Shown here: in pieces, positions 8,727 to 15,870 of the stretch
How the letters are laid out: each line of letters opens with the position of its first letter
Numbering within the stretch: the stretch's first letter is position 1
DNA from: Crocinitomicaceae bacterium
GTDB lineage: Bacteria; Bacteroidota; Bacteroidia; Flavobacteriales_D; Crocinitomicaceae
DNA length: 64,000 nucleotides
Direction: 5' to 3'
NCBI GenBank assembly: GCA_030730025.1
Contig: JANQWC010000004.1
Coordinates: 29,179-93,178 of the forward strand
Position numbers and translations under genes: made by a program
Notes under the pieces: generated by a model
Told to the model about the DNA's origin: nothing
The model's database searches: none
What the model saw: the letters and a program-made list of their open reading frames with translations, nothing else

Positions 8727-10678
8727 GGCTTGAGTGTCAGGATTTTTTGATCGGCAACAAGGTAGTAAGCCAAGCCTTCTGGGGTGCTGAGCTGAAATGA
8801 GCGCTGATCAAAACGCACGATGCGCTGATAGCCACAACTGATAATAGGTGTGCCATCGGTACCATACAAGCCCAAACCGTTGTTGTTTTCCACTAAAAAA
8901 TAGTTTGATTCTAGTCGTTTAATTGTTTTATATTCAGGATTCAATATCCATTTACCTGAAGTATCGATCAAACCCAATCCCTGCGTTTGTTCAACCAAAT
9001 ATCCAAAAGGTGCAAAAGGCGTAATTTTCTCATTGACAAGCGGCAAAATCACTTTTGAATCGAGGCCAAGCAAGCCCCACTTCCCACCCTGCTGAACAGG
9101 CCACAAGCCACCCCAAAAAGGCTGAGCAGCCTCGTAGGCATTCTTGATCATTACTTTTCCTTTGGCATCCATGAGACCTAGTTTTCCTGATTTGGCACAA
9201 ACCGCATAGCCTTCCTTCGTGAAGAAAGCCAGTTCGTGCGCTATCAAAAACCATTCCAATCCGTTCAATTCCAAGCGCTTGCCAGTCGTATCGAAATAAT
9301 GGAGGTTCTTCCCTTGCTTGGCGATGAACAGCGTGGCGTCGGTCAAGACAATAATATCGTCGTACTTAGGTGCCAAAATGACTTTTCCTTTTTTGTTGAG
9401 CCCTACTTTGCCGTTGCGTTCGATGCGCTCATAAGGCTGTTCGCGCTTGGTCTCTACTGGCGCTACTTGCCAATCAAAAGCACTGAGTGTTTGCTGCAGC
9501 TCTTCCCATTGCAGTGGCGTTTGTTGCAAAAACTGACCCTGCGCGTCGAGCAAAAGATAACCGCTGCTATCCTCGAGAATAAAACCCCCTTCATCTGGAG
9601 AAATATCGAGGTATTTGAAAGCAATAATTTGTTCATTGCGCTTATTGATCAGTCCGTAGCGGCCGTCTTTAGAAACAATTGCCAAGCCCTCATAAAACGC
9701 ACTGGCGTCGTCGTACTGTGCTGCAATTAATACCGTGCCTGTTGCATCCATGTAGCCATAGGCATTGGCTTGGATAAATGGATACAAATGCTTGAGCAGC
9801 AGTTCGCCGTCTTTTTCTAAATCTTCGATGAATGGATAAGCTGGATAAGTGCTCTTAAAGGCCGCGAGTTTCTCCACGCTGTAGGTTTGCATGTAGAGCC
9901 GGTAAAGCTGCTTCCAGGCCGTGGCTACTTGCGGTGCTGCGGGATACGTTTGAATAAAATGCGTAAATGATTCCAGCGTTCCGACCTGCACATACTTGTT
10001 GTAGAGTCGCTCCCAAGCCTTTTCGACATGAGGATTAGTGGGGTTTTGCGCAATGAAATCAGACAATTCTGCTTCGGTGTCGTGCTGTGTGCGCTCTTGA
10101 TACAACAAAAGCTCATAACTGGCCGTGGCGGCTGCTTGCTGTGTCGCATTCGGATACATGACCACAAATGCCTGCATGGCAGCAGACGTTTGCGCCCGCA
10201 GCGCCTGATCAAACGCAAGTGAATCGCGCAAACCAACCACTACTTTTTTGTAGGCTGGGTACTTTTGGCCATAACGCTCCATGAAGCGCTCGAGTACAGC
10301 GATTTGTGGTGCACCCACAGCCATTTGCAATTCGCGGCTGGCCAACTGCTCAAAAAGCTGTTGGGTGGTGGAATCTTGGATGGCTAAATCGATTTGTAAT
10401 TTCGCCTTCGATTTGCTATCTAATAAAGGGTAGCTGTTCTCAAATTTAGAGAGGTACGCAAACGCGCTGTCTGCCTGGTAACAAAATGGCGTGAGGTAAT
10501 ACATCGTCCAGCCGTAGCTGGCTGCAATAGGTGCTTTTTCGAGGTCTTTTTGCAAAAAACTTTGCGCCAAACCGAAATTGTTTTGCTGTATAGCCAAAAG
10601 TGCCTTTTGGGTATTTTTTTGCGCAAAAACAACCAATGAAAAGAAAAGGAACAACGACAAGAAGGTGCCATTTCTCAT
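8723..10678 (-). CDS. Exported WG-repeat protein
   Basis: 651 residues with a clean signal peptide (MRNGTFLSLFLFFSLVVFAQ). The first half (about 25-290) is helical and TPR-like in character. The second half carries WG repeats, seen as successive YGYMDATGTVLIAAQYDDA, YGLINKRNEQIIAFKY, VGLNKKGKVILAPKYDD, LGLMDAKGKVMIKNAYE, WGLLGLDSKVILPLVNE and LGLIDTSGKWILNPEYK, each about 45-50 residues. WG repeats form beta-propeller-like folds used for binding. Overlaps of four bases with nadE upstream and with the TonB-like gene downstream tie it into one operon. The molecular partner is not known. Confidence 0.85.
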   Translation of the reverse strand: MRNGTFLSLFLFFSLVVFAQKNTQKALLAIQQNNFGLAQSFLQKDLEKAPIAASYGWTMYYLTPFCYQADSAFAYLSKFENSYPLLDSKSKAKLQIDLAIQDSTTQQLFEQLASRELQMAVGAPQIAVLERFMERYGQKYPAYKKVVVGLRDSLAFDQALRAQTSAAMQAFVVMYPNATQQAAATASYELLLYQERTQHDTEAELSDFIAQNPTNPHVEKAWERLYNKYVQVGTLESFTHFIQTYPAAPQVATAWKQLYRLYMQTYSVEKLAAFKSTYPAYPFIEDLEKDGELLLKHLYPFIQANAYGYMDATGTVLIAAQYDDASAFYEGLAIVSKDGRYGLINKRNEQIIAFKYLDISPDEGGFILEDSSGYLLLDAQGQFLQQTPLQWEELQQTLSAFDWQVAPVETKREQPYERIERNGKVGLNKKGKVILAPKYDDIIVLTDATLFIAKQGKNLHYFDTTGKRLELNGLEWFLIAHELAFFTKEGYAVCAKSGKLGLMDAKGKVMIKNAYEAAQPFWGGLWPVQQGGKWGLLGLDSKVILPLVNEKITPFAPFGYLVEQTQGLGLIDTSGKWILNPEYKTIKRLESNYFLVENNNGLGLYGTDGTPIISCGYQRIVRFDQRSFQLSTPEGLAYYLVADQKILTLKP

Positions 10679-11457
10679 TGCTTCAACAAGGCTTTAAGGT
10701 GATCCGGGACCTCGCAAACTGGTATGGCTTGCATTTTGTGCGCGTTGGCGCGGTTATATTTGTTGTAAATAGCCAAGACTTCTTGCTGGCGCGCAGTGAG
10801 TGTGCTCACATCACCAGTAAAGCACATGGCCCACTCGAGCTCTGGGTAGGTAGCGCCAATTTGGTCTTCATCTGAGCGGCCGTCTTCCCACAAACCGTCT
10901 GTAGGGGCTGCGTTTTGAATAGAAGAAACTACACCGAGTGCTTTGGCTAGCGCAAAAACTTCGGTTTTCATGAGGTCGGCGATCGGGCTGAGGTCTACCC
11001 CGCCATCGCCGTATTTGGTATAGAATCCGACCCCAAAATCTTCTACTTTGTTTCCTGTGCCAGCCACCAAACACTGATTGGCCTGAGCCACTGCGTAAAG
11101 TGTCGTCATGCGCAAGCGCGCTCGGGTGTTGGCCATAGCGAGCCTGTGCGCAGCTGCATTGGCAGGAAGCGCGGCGCTAAGGGTTTCAAAAGATGGCGTG
11201 AGGTCGATGGTTTGAAGTTGCACATTCGCAAAACGACTTTGCAAATCTTGCATGTGTTCGCCCGCGCGGTCAAATTCTGCTTTGGTTTGGCGAATGGGCA
11301 TGGTGACACAGATCGTTGGGGCGCCGGTTAGTGCACAAAGTGTGGAGGTTACAGCGGAGTCGATGCCGCCAGAAATACCCACCACAAAACCCTTTGCATG
11401 TGCAGTTTGCAGGTACGAACCTAACCAATGGGAGATATGTGAAGCCAGCGCGTGCAT
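10675..11457 (-). CDS. nadE: Ammonia-dependent NAD+ synthetase
   Basis: 260 residues, the size of the short ammonia-using form without a glutaminase domain. The PP-loop ATP pyrophosphatase motif SGGIDSAV is at about residues 29-36. The deamido-NAD/ATP region shows GTGNKVEDFGVGFYTKYGDGGVDL-type sequence (about 132-155) and TEVFALAKALGV. It catalyses the last step of NAD biosynthesis. It lies four bases after an outer-membrane barrel gene and overlaps the WG-repeat gene. In Flavobacteriia nadE is often found beside gldB, as here (gldB diverges less than 1 kb away). Confidence 0.95.
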   Translation of the reverse strand: MHALASHISHWLGSYLQTAHAKGFVVGISGGIDSAVTSTLCALTGAPTICVTMPIRQTKAEFDRAGEHMQDLQSRFANVQLQTIDLTPSFETLSAALPANAAAHRLAMANTRARLRMTTLYAVAQANQCLVAGTGNKVEDFGVGFYTKYGDGGVDLSPIADLMKTEVFALAKALGVVSSIQNAAPTDGLWEDGRSDEDQIGATYPELEWAMCFTGDVSTLTARQQEVLAIYNKYNRANAHKMQAIPVCEVPDHLKALLKQ

Positions 11458-11461
11458 GGGC

Positions 11462-12280
11462 TTAGAATAACAGCGTGAATTTCAAATGTGCTTGATTGAG
11501 CGTGGCTTGGGTTCTAAAGTAATCTGCGGCTTGGGTGGTTTCATCGATAGTAAACAAAGTGTAGTTTTGTTCTTTACCCGTGAGGTGTAAAGGCATGAAC
11601 CCATAGCTGTAACCAACTTCTGCCACCAAACAAGTGGAACCCGAAAAATTCCATTCTACGCCGGCACTGATGCCAATGTTTGCATTGTAAAAGAAAAGGT
11701 CTTTGCTCACCTTCATACCGAGGTTTTCTTCTGCAGAACCATTGATGCTACCGGCAAACGGAACAACATAACCCTTGTCATCGACGGTATTGGTCAATAA
11801 AAAACGGTTGCGCAATCCAAAGCGAAGGATGCCGCGGTAATCGCCGATGAAGTCTGTTCTAAAGGTGAGGCCGATGGGCAGCGCCAAGTAAAGCGGCTCA
11901 TAGGTGCGCTCGGTGAGGTTGAAAAATAAGTCGGTAGAAACGGTTTCTCCTTTTGGCTTGATTTGCTTGTCGGTGAAACGGTAGAAAACGTCTTGGTCGC
12001 TGACGTTGTAACTGATGCGGTCGATGTCGAATTCAACGCCACCGCTAAGCGCAATATTTTGTGATTCTTTGGAGGCTTTGGTGAAACACACACCAAAAGA
12101 AGATGAAAAACCTGGCGAGCTGCCTAAAAGATTGGTGCCCATCTTCGGAAAATTGAGCCCTACGGACCCGGTAACGCCACCTTGGAGCTTCTTTTCAGAA
12201 ACTGCCTGAGCAAAAGAAACGTTGTTTTGACCTAAAAAGAAGGCACAAAATAAAAAGAGTTGAAAACGCAGTGATTTCAT
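11462..12280 (-). CDS. Predicted outer-membrane beta-barrel protein
   Basis: 272 residues with a signal peptide (SLRFQLFLFCAFFLGQNNVSFAQ). Alternating hydrophobic/polar strands end in the aromatic-terminated strand AHLKFTLLF, which is characteristic of outer-membrane barrels. It may belong to the PorT/OMP_b-brl_2 type of small barrels. I do not recognise conserved residues that would separate PorT from other members. First gene of the operon with nadE, the WG-repeat protein and the TonB-like protein. Its promoter overlaps that of the divergent gldB. Confidence 0.6.
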   Translation of the reverse strand: MKSLRFQLFLFCAFFLGQNNVSFAQAVSEKKLQGGVTGSVGLNFPKMGTNLLGSSPGFSSSFGVCFTKASKESQNIALSGGVEFDIDRISYNVSDQDVFYRFTDKQIKPKGETVSTDLFFNLTERTYEPLYLALPIGLTFRTDFIGDYRGILRFGLRNRFLLTNTVDDKGYVVPFAGSINGSAEENLGMKVSKDLFFYNANIGISAGVEWNFSGSTCLVAEVGYSYGFMPLHLTGKEQNYTLFTIDETTQAADYFRTQATLNQAHLKFTLLF

Positions 12281-12296
12281 GTTGCCTGATTAATGT

Positions 12297-12314
12297 TAAT
12301 TTTGAACAAAAATA
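12297..12314. promoter_or_regulatory. Interlocked divergent promoters for gldB (+) and the barrel-nadE operon (-)
   Basis: TAATTTTG on the plus strand (12297-12304) is followed 19 bases later by the gldB ATG. TATTTTTG on the minus strand (12307-12314) precedes the barrel gene ATG by 26 bases. The boxes are two bases apart, so the two polymerases would occupy the same DNA and each start point falls next to the other's -7 box. The -33 elements are weak on both sides. Confidence 0.6.
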
Positions 12315-12323
12315 ACAATATTC

Positions 12324-13328
12324 ATGATACGCAAGCTCAGTCTTCTACTCCTGCTCATCGGTCTTTACGCCTGTCAGTCCGACACCTATCAGGTAAATTT
12401 AGATAGCGCTAAGCATCATGTCAGCTACCAAAACCTCGACTCCTCTTTTCGTTACGCGCACATCAATGAGCAAAGACGCTTGATCAAAGCCCTGCTCGCG
12501 TCTGATTTCGACCTCTCGCAGTTTTGTTTCCCCTACGCTTTGCAGGTGTCTACGCAATCGGACAGCGCTTTTATCAATGGTTTGCAGCGCACTTTTTCCC
12601 AACCTTTCAACAAGCAAGTTTTTTCAGCCTTAGATAAGCGTGCCAAATGGCGCATGAAAACATTTCAACAAATTGAAGCCGGACTCAAAAGACTCTCCCT
12701 ACTCGCCCCCAAAGTTCCTGTAGCCAAAAACGTTTATTTTGCCTACACGCAGTTTGCAGCCAGCGCTTACGCCTCTTCAACAGCTATTGTTTTGGGTCAG
12801 GAGCGTTATCTAGGAACCGACCACCCCATTATCGCGTCGCTGCCTCCACAGCAATTTTACGACTGGATCAAAGAAGGCATGGCGCCGCAATACGCAACTT
12901 CTGACGCCTTACTGATTTGGCTCGGCACAAACGTTTTGAAAACCACCGACGAAAACTTTGCCAGCGAGATGATCCGCTGGGGCAAGTTGCTCGCTATTTT
13001 AGAAATCATTAGCCCTGAGGTGGCGCTACACAACCATTTGCGCTACAGCGAACAAGATTTTGAATGGGCGCTCAAAGCCGAGCGCGGCGTTTGGGAATAC
13101 CTCGTAGACCAACAATTACTTTTTAAAACCGACCAAGAACTCAACATGAATTTCTTGAACGAAGGCCCCTACTCTATTGGCCTGCCGCAAGAAAGCCCAG
13201 ACCGCATGGGGCGTTTCTTAGGTTACCGTATCGTGAAGCAATACATCGATGCAAATGAACCATCCATTCCAGCCCTGCTGGCACTACCTTATCACCAAAT
13301 TCTAAAAAAATACGAAGTACCGCAATGA
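12324..13328 (+). CDS. gldB: Gliding motility lipoprotein GldB
   Basis: 334-residue lipoprotein. The signal MIRKLSLLLLLIGLYAC ends at lipobox Cys17. The body matches GldB in size and features, with conserved-looking stretches such as YFAYTQFAASAYASSTAIVLGQERYLG and GPYSIGLPQESPDRMGRFLGYRIVKQY. GldB is required for gliding and is linked to the T9SS/gliding machinery in Flavobacterium. The next gene, overlapping by four bases, is gldC, and nadE diverges upstream; this order supports the call. It sits behind the TAATTTTG promoter box at 12297. Confidence 0.88.
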   Translation: MIRKLSLLLLLIGLYACQSDTYQVNLDSAKHHVSYQNLDSSFRYAHINEQRRLIKALLASDFDLSQFCFPYALQVSTQSDSAFINGLQRTFSQPFNKQVFSALDKRAKWRMKTFQQIEAGLKRLSLLAPKVPVAKNVYFAYTQFAASAYASSTAIVLGQERYLGTDHPIIASLPPQQFYDWIKEGMAPQYATSDALLIWLGTNVLKTTDENFASEMIRWGKLLAILEIISPEVALHNHLRYSEQDFEWALKAERGVWEYLVDQQLLFKTDQELNMNFLNEGPYSIGLPQESPDRMGRFLGYRIVKQYIDANEPSIPALLALPYHQILKKYEVPQ

Positions 13329-13666
13329 GTGAAATCGTCAAAACCTCCGAAATCAGTATACAAGTAGGCCTCAATGAAAACCTACTGCCCTTGCGCATGT
13401 TGTGGTCGGCCAGCGATGGTCAGATAGAAAACGCCGAAGCGGCTGCTTTTCTGCTATCAATCTGGGATCCGAAGTCAAAAAACACCATGAAAATTGACCT
13501 CTGGACCAAAGACATGACCATCGAAGAAATGAAGCAATTCTTTCACCAGACCTTGCTCACCATGGCAGACACCTTTGAAAAGGCAACCGGCGAACACCTC
13601 ATCTCGGAAGACCTCCGCGACTACTGCTACCATTTTGCCGACAAAATGAATATCCTGCCCGAATAA
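13325..13666 (+). CDS. gldC: Gliding motility protein GldC
   Basis: 113 residues without a signal peptide, the size of GldC, a small soluble protein linked genetically to gldB. It starts MSEIVKTSEISIQVGLNENL and contains IENAEAAAFLLSIWDPKSKNTMKIDLWTK-type sequence typical of the family. The ATGA overlap with gldB and the TAATG overlap with the DUF2797 gene show strong translational coupling. Its biochemical role is not established. Confidence 0.88.
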   Translation: MSEIVKTSEISIQVGLNENLLPLRMLWSASDGQIENAEAAAFLLSIWDPKSKNTMKIDLWTKDMTIEEMKQFFHQTLLTMADTFEKATGEHLISEDLRDYCYHFADKMNILPE

Positions 13667-14457
13667 TGGAATTTTTGCTCCAAAAAATGAAAACTGCTCA
13701 AGATGAGCAGGTGCAATATTGGCTGGGCGACGGCACGCAAGAAATCAATTTGAATGCCTTGATTGGACAAACCATTTCTTTTCGCTTCACCGGCGCTATT
13801 TTCTGCCGGGAGTGTCAAAAGAAAATCAATAAATCTTTTGGTGAGGGATTTTGTTTTACATGTTTCTCTACGGCTGCCTCGGCAAGCCCTTGTATTTTAC
13901 ATCCGGAACTTTGTCAAGCACATTTAGGTTTGGGCCGAGACCCAGGCTACGAACAAAGGCACCACAACCAACCCCATTTCGTCTACTTGGCGCAGACCGA
14001 TCAACTCAAGGTGGGCATCACGCGCACAACCCAAAAGCCAACGCGCTGGATAGACCAAGGCGCTGCCGCAGCTATCATTTTGGCAGAAGTACCCAACAGG
14101 TATTTATCTGGCGTACTGGAAGTGGCGCTCAAATCTCAATTTGCAGACAAAACCAACTGGCAGCGCATGCTCCAAAACAGCCCTTACGACGGGCCGGCAC
14201 TCGACGAACAAAAATGGGAGCTCGAAGAAAGCCTTCCGGCTGACCTCACACAGTACTGGACCGACGACGAAGAAATTTGGAGTTTTAACTATCCTGTCTT
14301 GCGCTACCCCGACAAAGTGAATTCCTTATCTTTGGACAAACAAGCGCACGTGAGCGGTACCCTAACAGGCATCAGGGGGCAATACCTCTACCTCGATCAT
14401 TCACTTGTGATCAACATCAGAAAGCACACCGGTTATCAAATCAAATGGGAAAACTAA
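13666..14457 (+). CDS. DUF2797 protein with zinc-ribbon and GIY-YIG-like core
   Basis: 263 residues of the DUF2797 family. Near residues 46-70 two Cys pairs (CRECQ ... CFTC) form a zinc-ribbon pattern, with further Cys/His at CILHPELCQAH (about 76-86). From about residue 105 HFVYLAQTDQLKVGITR followed by RWIDQGA resembles the (V)YL...KVGxT...R pattern of GIY-YIG/T5orf172 domains; that link is my inference. The C-terminal part is unassigned. It is locked between gldC (one-base overlap) and a GtrA gene (13-base overlap). Function unknown. Confidence 0.75.
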   Translation: MEFLLQKMKTAQDEQVQYWLGDGTQEINLNALIGQTISFRFTGAIFCRECQKKINKSFGEGFCFTCFSTAASASPCILHPELCQAHLGLGRDPGYEQRHHNQPHFVYLAQTDQLKVGITRTTQKPTRWIDQGAAAAIILAEVPNRYLSGVLEVALKSQFADKTNWQRMLQNSPYDGPALDEQKWELEESLPADLTQYWTDDEEIWSFNYPVLRYPDKVNSLSLDKQAHVSGTLTGIRGQYLYLDHSLVINIRKHTGYQIKWEN

Positions 14458-14924
14458 TACGCCAGGTTCTCGACCTTTTTTACCCGTTGTTTGCGCGTTT
14501 TTTCGACAAGCAAACCTATTATTACGCTGCTTGCGGCGGCAGCAACTTGGTATCGAGTTGGTTGTTTTTCTACCTCATCTTTCAATATGTCTTTGAAAAA
14601 CGGATTTTCAACATTCAATTTGCATCAAATACTTACGTAGTTTCTGCATACACCCTGAGCTCCATGCTTTGTTTTGTCATTGCCTTTACGCTGGGCTTTT
14701 TGCTCAATAAGTATGTGGTGTTTACAGACAGCAAACTCATGGGTCGTGTACAGCTATTTCGCTACGCAGTGAGCGCTGGGTTTTCTTGGTTAGGCAATTA
14801 TTTATTGCTTAAAATCATGATCGAGAGCCTGCAATTCTACCCTTCGATCGCCAATGTTTTTTCTAGCATTGCGGTGGTATTCCTTTCGTATTTGCTGCAA
14901 AAGAAATACACCTTCAGGCACTAA
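14445..14924 (+). CDS. GtrA-like family membrane protein
   Basis: 159 residues with four hydrophobic segments (about 30-50, 63-85, 100-125, 130-150). The GtrA signature appears as CFVIAFTLGFLLNKYVVF and RYAVSAGFSWLGNYLLL. GtrA proteins are small four-helix membrane proteins associated with cell-surface polysaccharide synthesis, often thought to flip lipid-linked sugars. It overlaps the DUF2797 gene and ends the gldB-gldC-DUF2797-gtrA operon. It converges with the DUF4249 gene 16 bases away, and I see no hairpin terminator in between. Confidence 0.85.
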   Translation: MGKLIRQVLDLFYPLFARFFDKQTYYYAACGGSNLVSSWLFFYLIFQYVFEKRIFNIQFASNTYVVSAYTLSSMLCFVIAFTLGFLLNKYVVFTDSKLMGRVQLFRYAVSAGFSWLGNYLLLKIMIESLQFYPSIANVFSSIAVVFLSYLLQKKYTFRH

Positions 14925-14940
14925 ACAAAAGACCCCAATT

Positions 14941-15870
14941 TTATTGACAGACCAAAGTGTCTATCCAAGGTGAGTAAGCCACCCAAATTCCCAAGGCGCC
15001 ACCTTCTATGTTGGTCGGGATATTTGTAGGCACCGCAAAGGGGCTGCCTCCTGAATAAATTTGATTGTATTTCTTTTCGAAGTAATTGTATTCTTTGCCG
15101 CCGATTTTAGAGAGCTTGACAACAATTGTGTCTTCGAGCTTGTAAAAACCTCTGTATGCATCATTGCCATTCTGATCATTGAAACTCATTGGATTTTCAT
15201 ACCCAAAATCAAAAGTGAGACCATTGAAAAATTTGTCGTTAAAATATGGATTGAACGTTTTTGAAAACTGAAAATCTTGTAAATATTTGACCTCCCACAA
15301 ATATGCATCGGCGGTATTTGCCGGATCGGTGAGTTTGGCCCAAGAAAATCCGCGGTCCGTAAAGTTGCCTTCTGGCTTCCAATACAAGGAATCCAATGCA
15401 ATAGGGTCTAGGATTTTAGAGCTCGCAGTGTATTGATTGCCCTGATGTGCAATTTGAAGCGTGTAGGTTTTGCCGACCTCGCCGAGCATGTTCATAGAGA
15501 CATACGCACACAAGTGCAAATTCACTAAGATTTCTGCCGGAATACCAAAAATGCCGGCGGCAACCTGCTCAAGACCTGGAGGGAGGTCATCGGTGCAAAT
15601 TTTAGTGAGTGTGTCGGTTTGGGTACCGTTAGATAGCACAACAATGGCGTCATCTACAAAACTATTGAGGTAAGACTCATAGTTGGTGCTCGAATAGACA
15701 TTTGCGCTCCTTGAAAGCAACAGGATGGCGGGTTGGCCCGTTTCAATGCGACCATCTACAACCAATTGCTCTTTGTAGCCAGGGATATCGATCTGCACCT
15801 CTTTGGTACAACTCCACAAAGAAGCAAAAGCGAGGCTAAAACTGAGGTATTTTAAAATTCGAAGTTCCAT
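14941..15870 (-). CDS. DUF4249 family lipoprotein, partner of the TonB-dependent receptor
   Basis: 309 residues. A lipoprotein signal (ILKYLSFSLAFASLWSC) ends at Cys22. DUF4249 is recognised by CTKEVQIDIPGYKEQLVVDG at the N-terminus and by the GGALGIWVAYSP-like C-terminus. Such lipoproteins are usually encoded beside a TonB-dependent receptor and are thought to be its outer-leaflet or periplasmic partner, analogous to but not homologous with SusD. The 19-base overlap with the receptor gene supports joint expression. The substrate is unknown. Confidence 0.85.
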   Translation of the reverse strand: MELRILKYLSFSLAFASLWSCTKEVQIDIPGYKEQLVVDGRIETGQPAILLLSRSANVYSSTNYESYLNSFVDDAIVVLSNGTQTDTLTKICTDDLPPGLEQVAAGIFGIPAEILVNLHLCAYVSMNMLGEVGKTYTLQIAHQGNQYTASSKILDPIALDSLYWKPEGNFTDRGFSWAKLTDPANTADAYLWEVKYLQDFQFSKTFNPYFNDKFFNGLTFDFGYENPMSFNDQNGNDAYRGFYKLEDTIVVKLSKIGGKEYNYFEKKYNQIYSGGSPFAVPTNIPTNIEGGALGIWVAYSPWIDTLVCQ

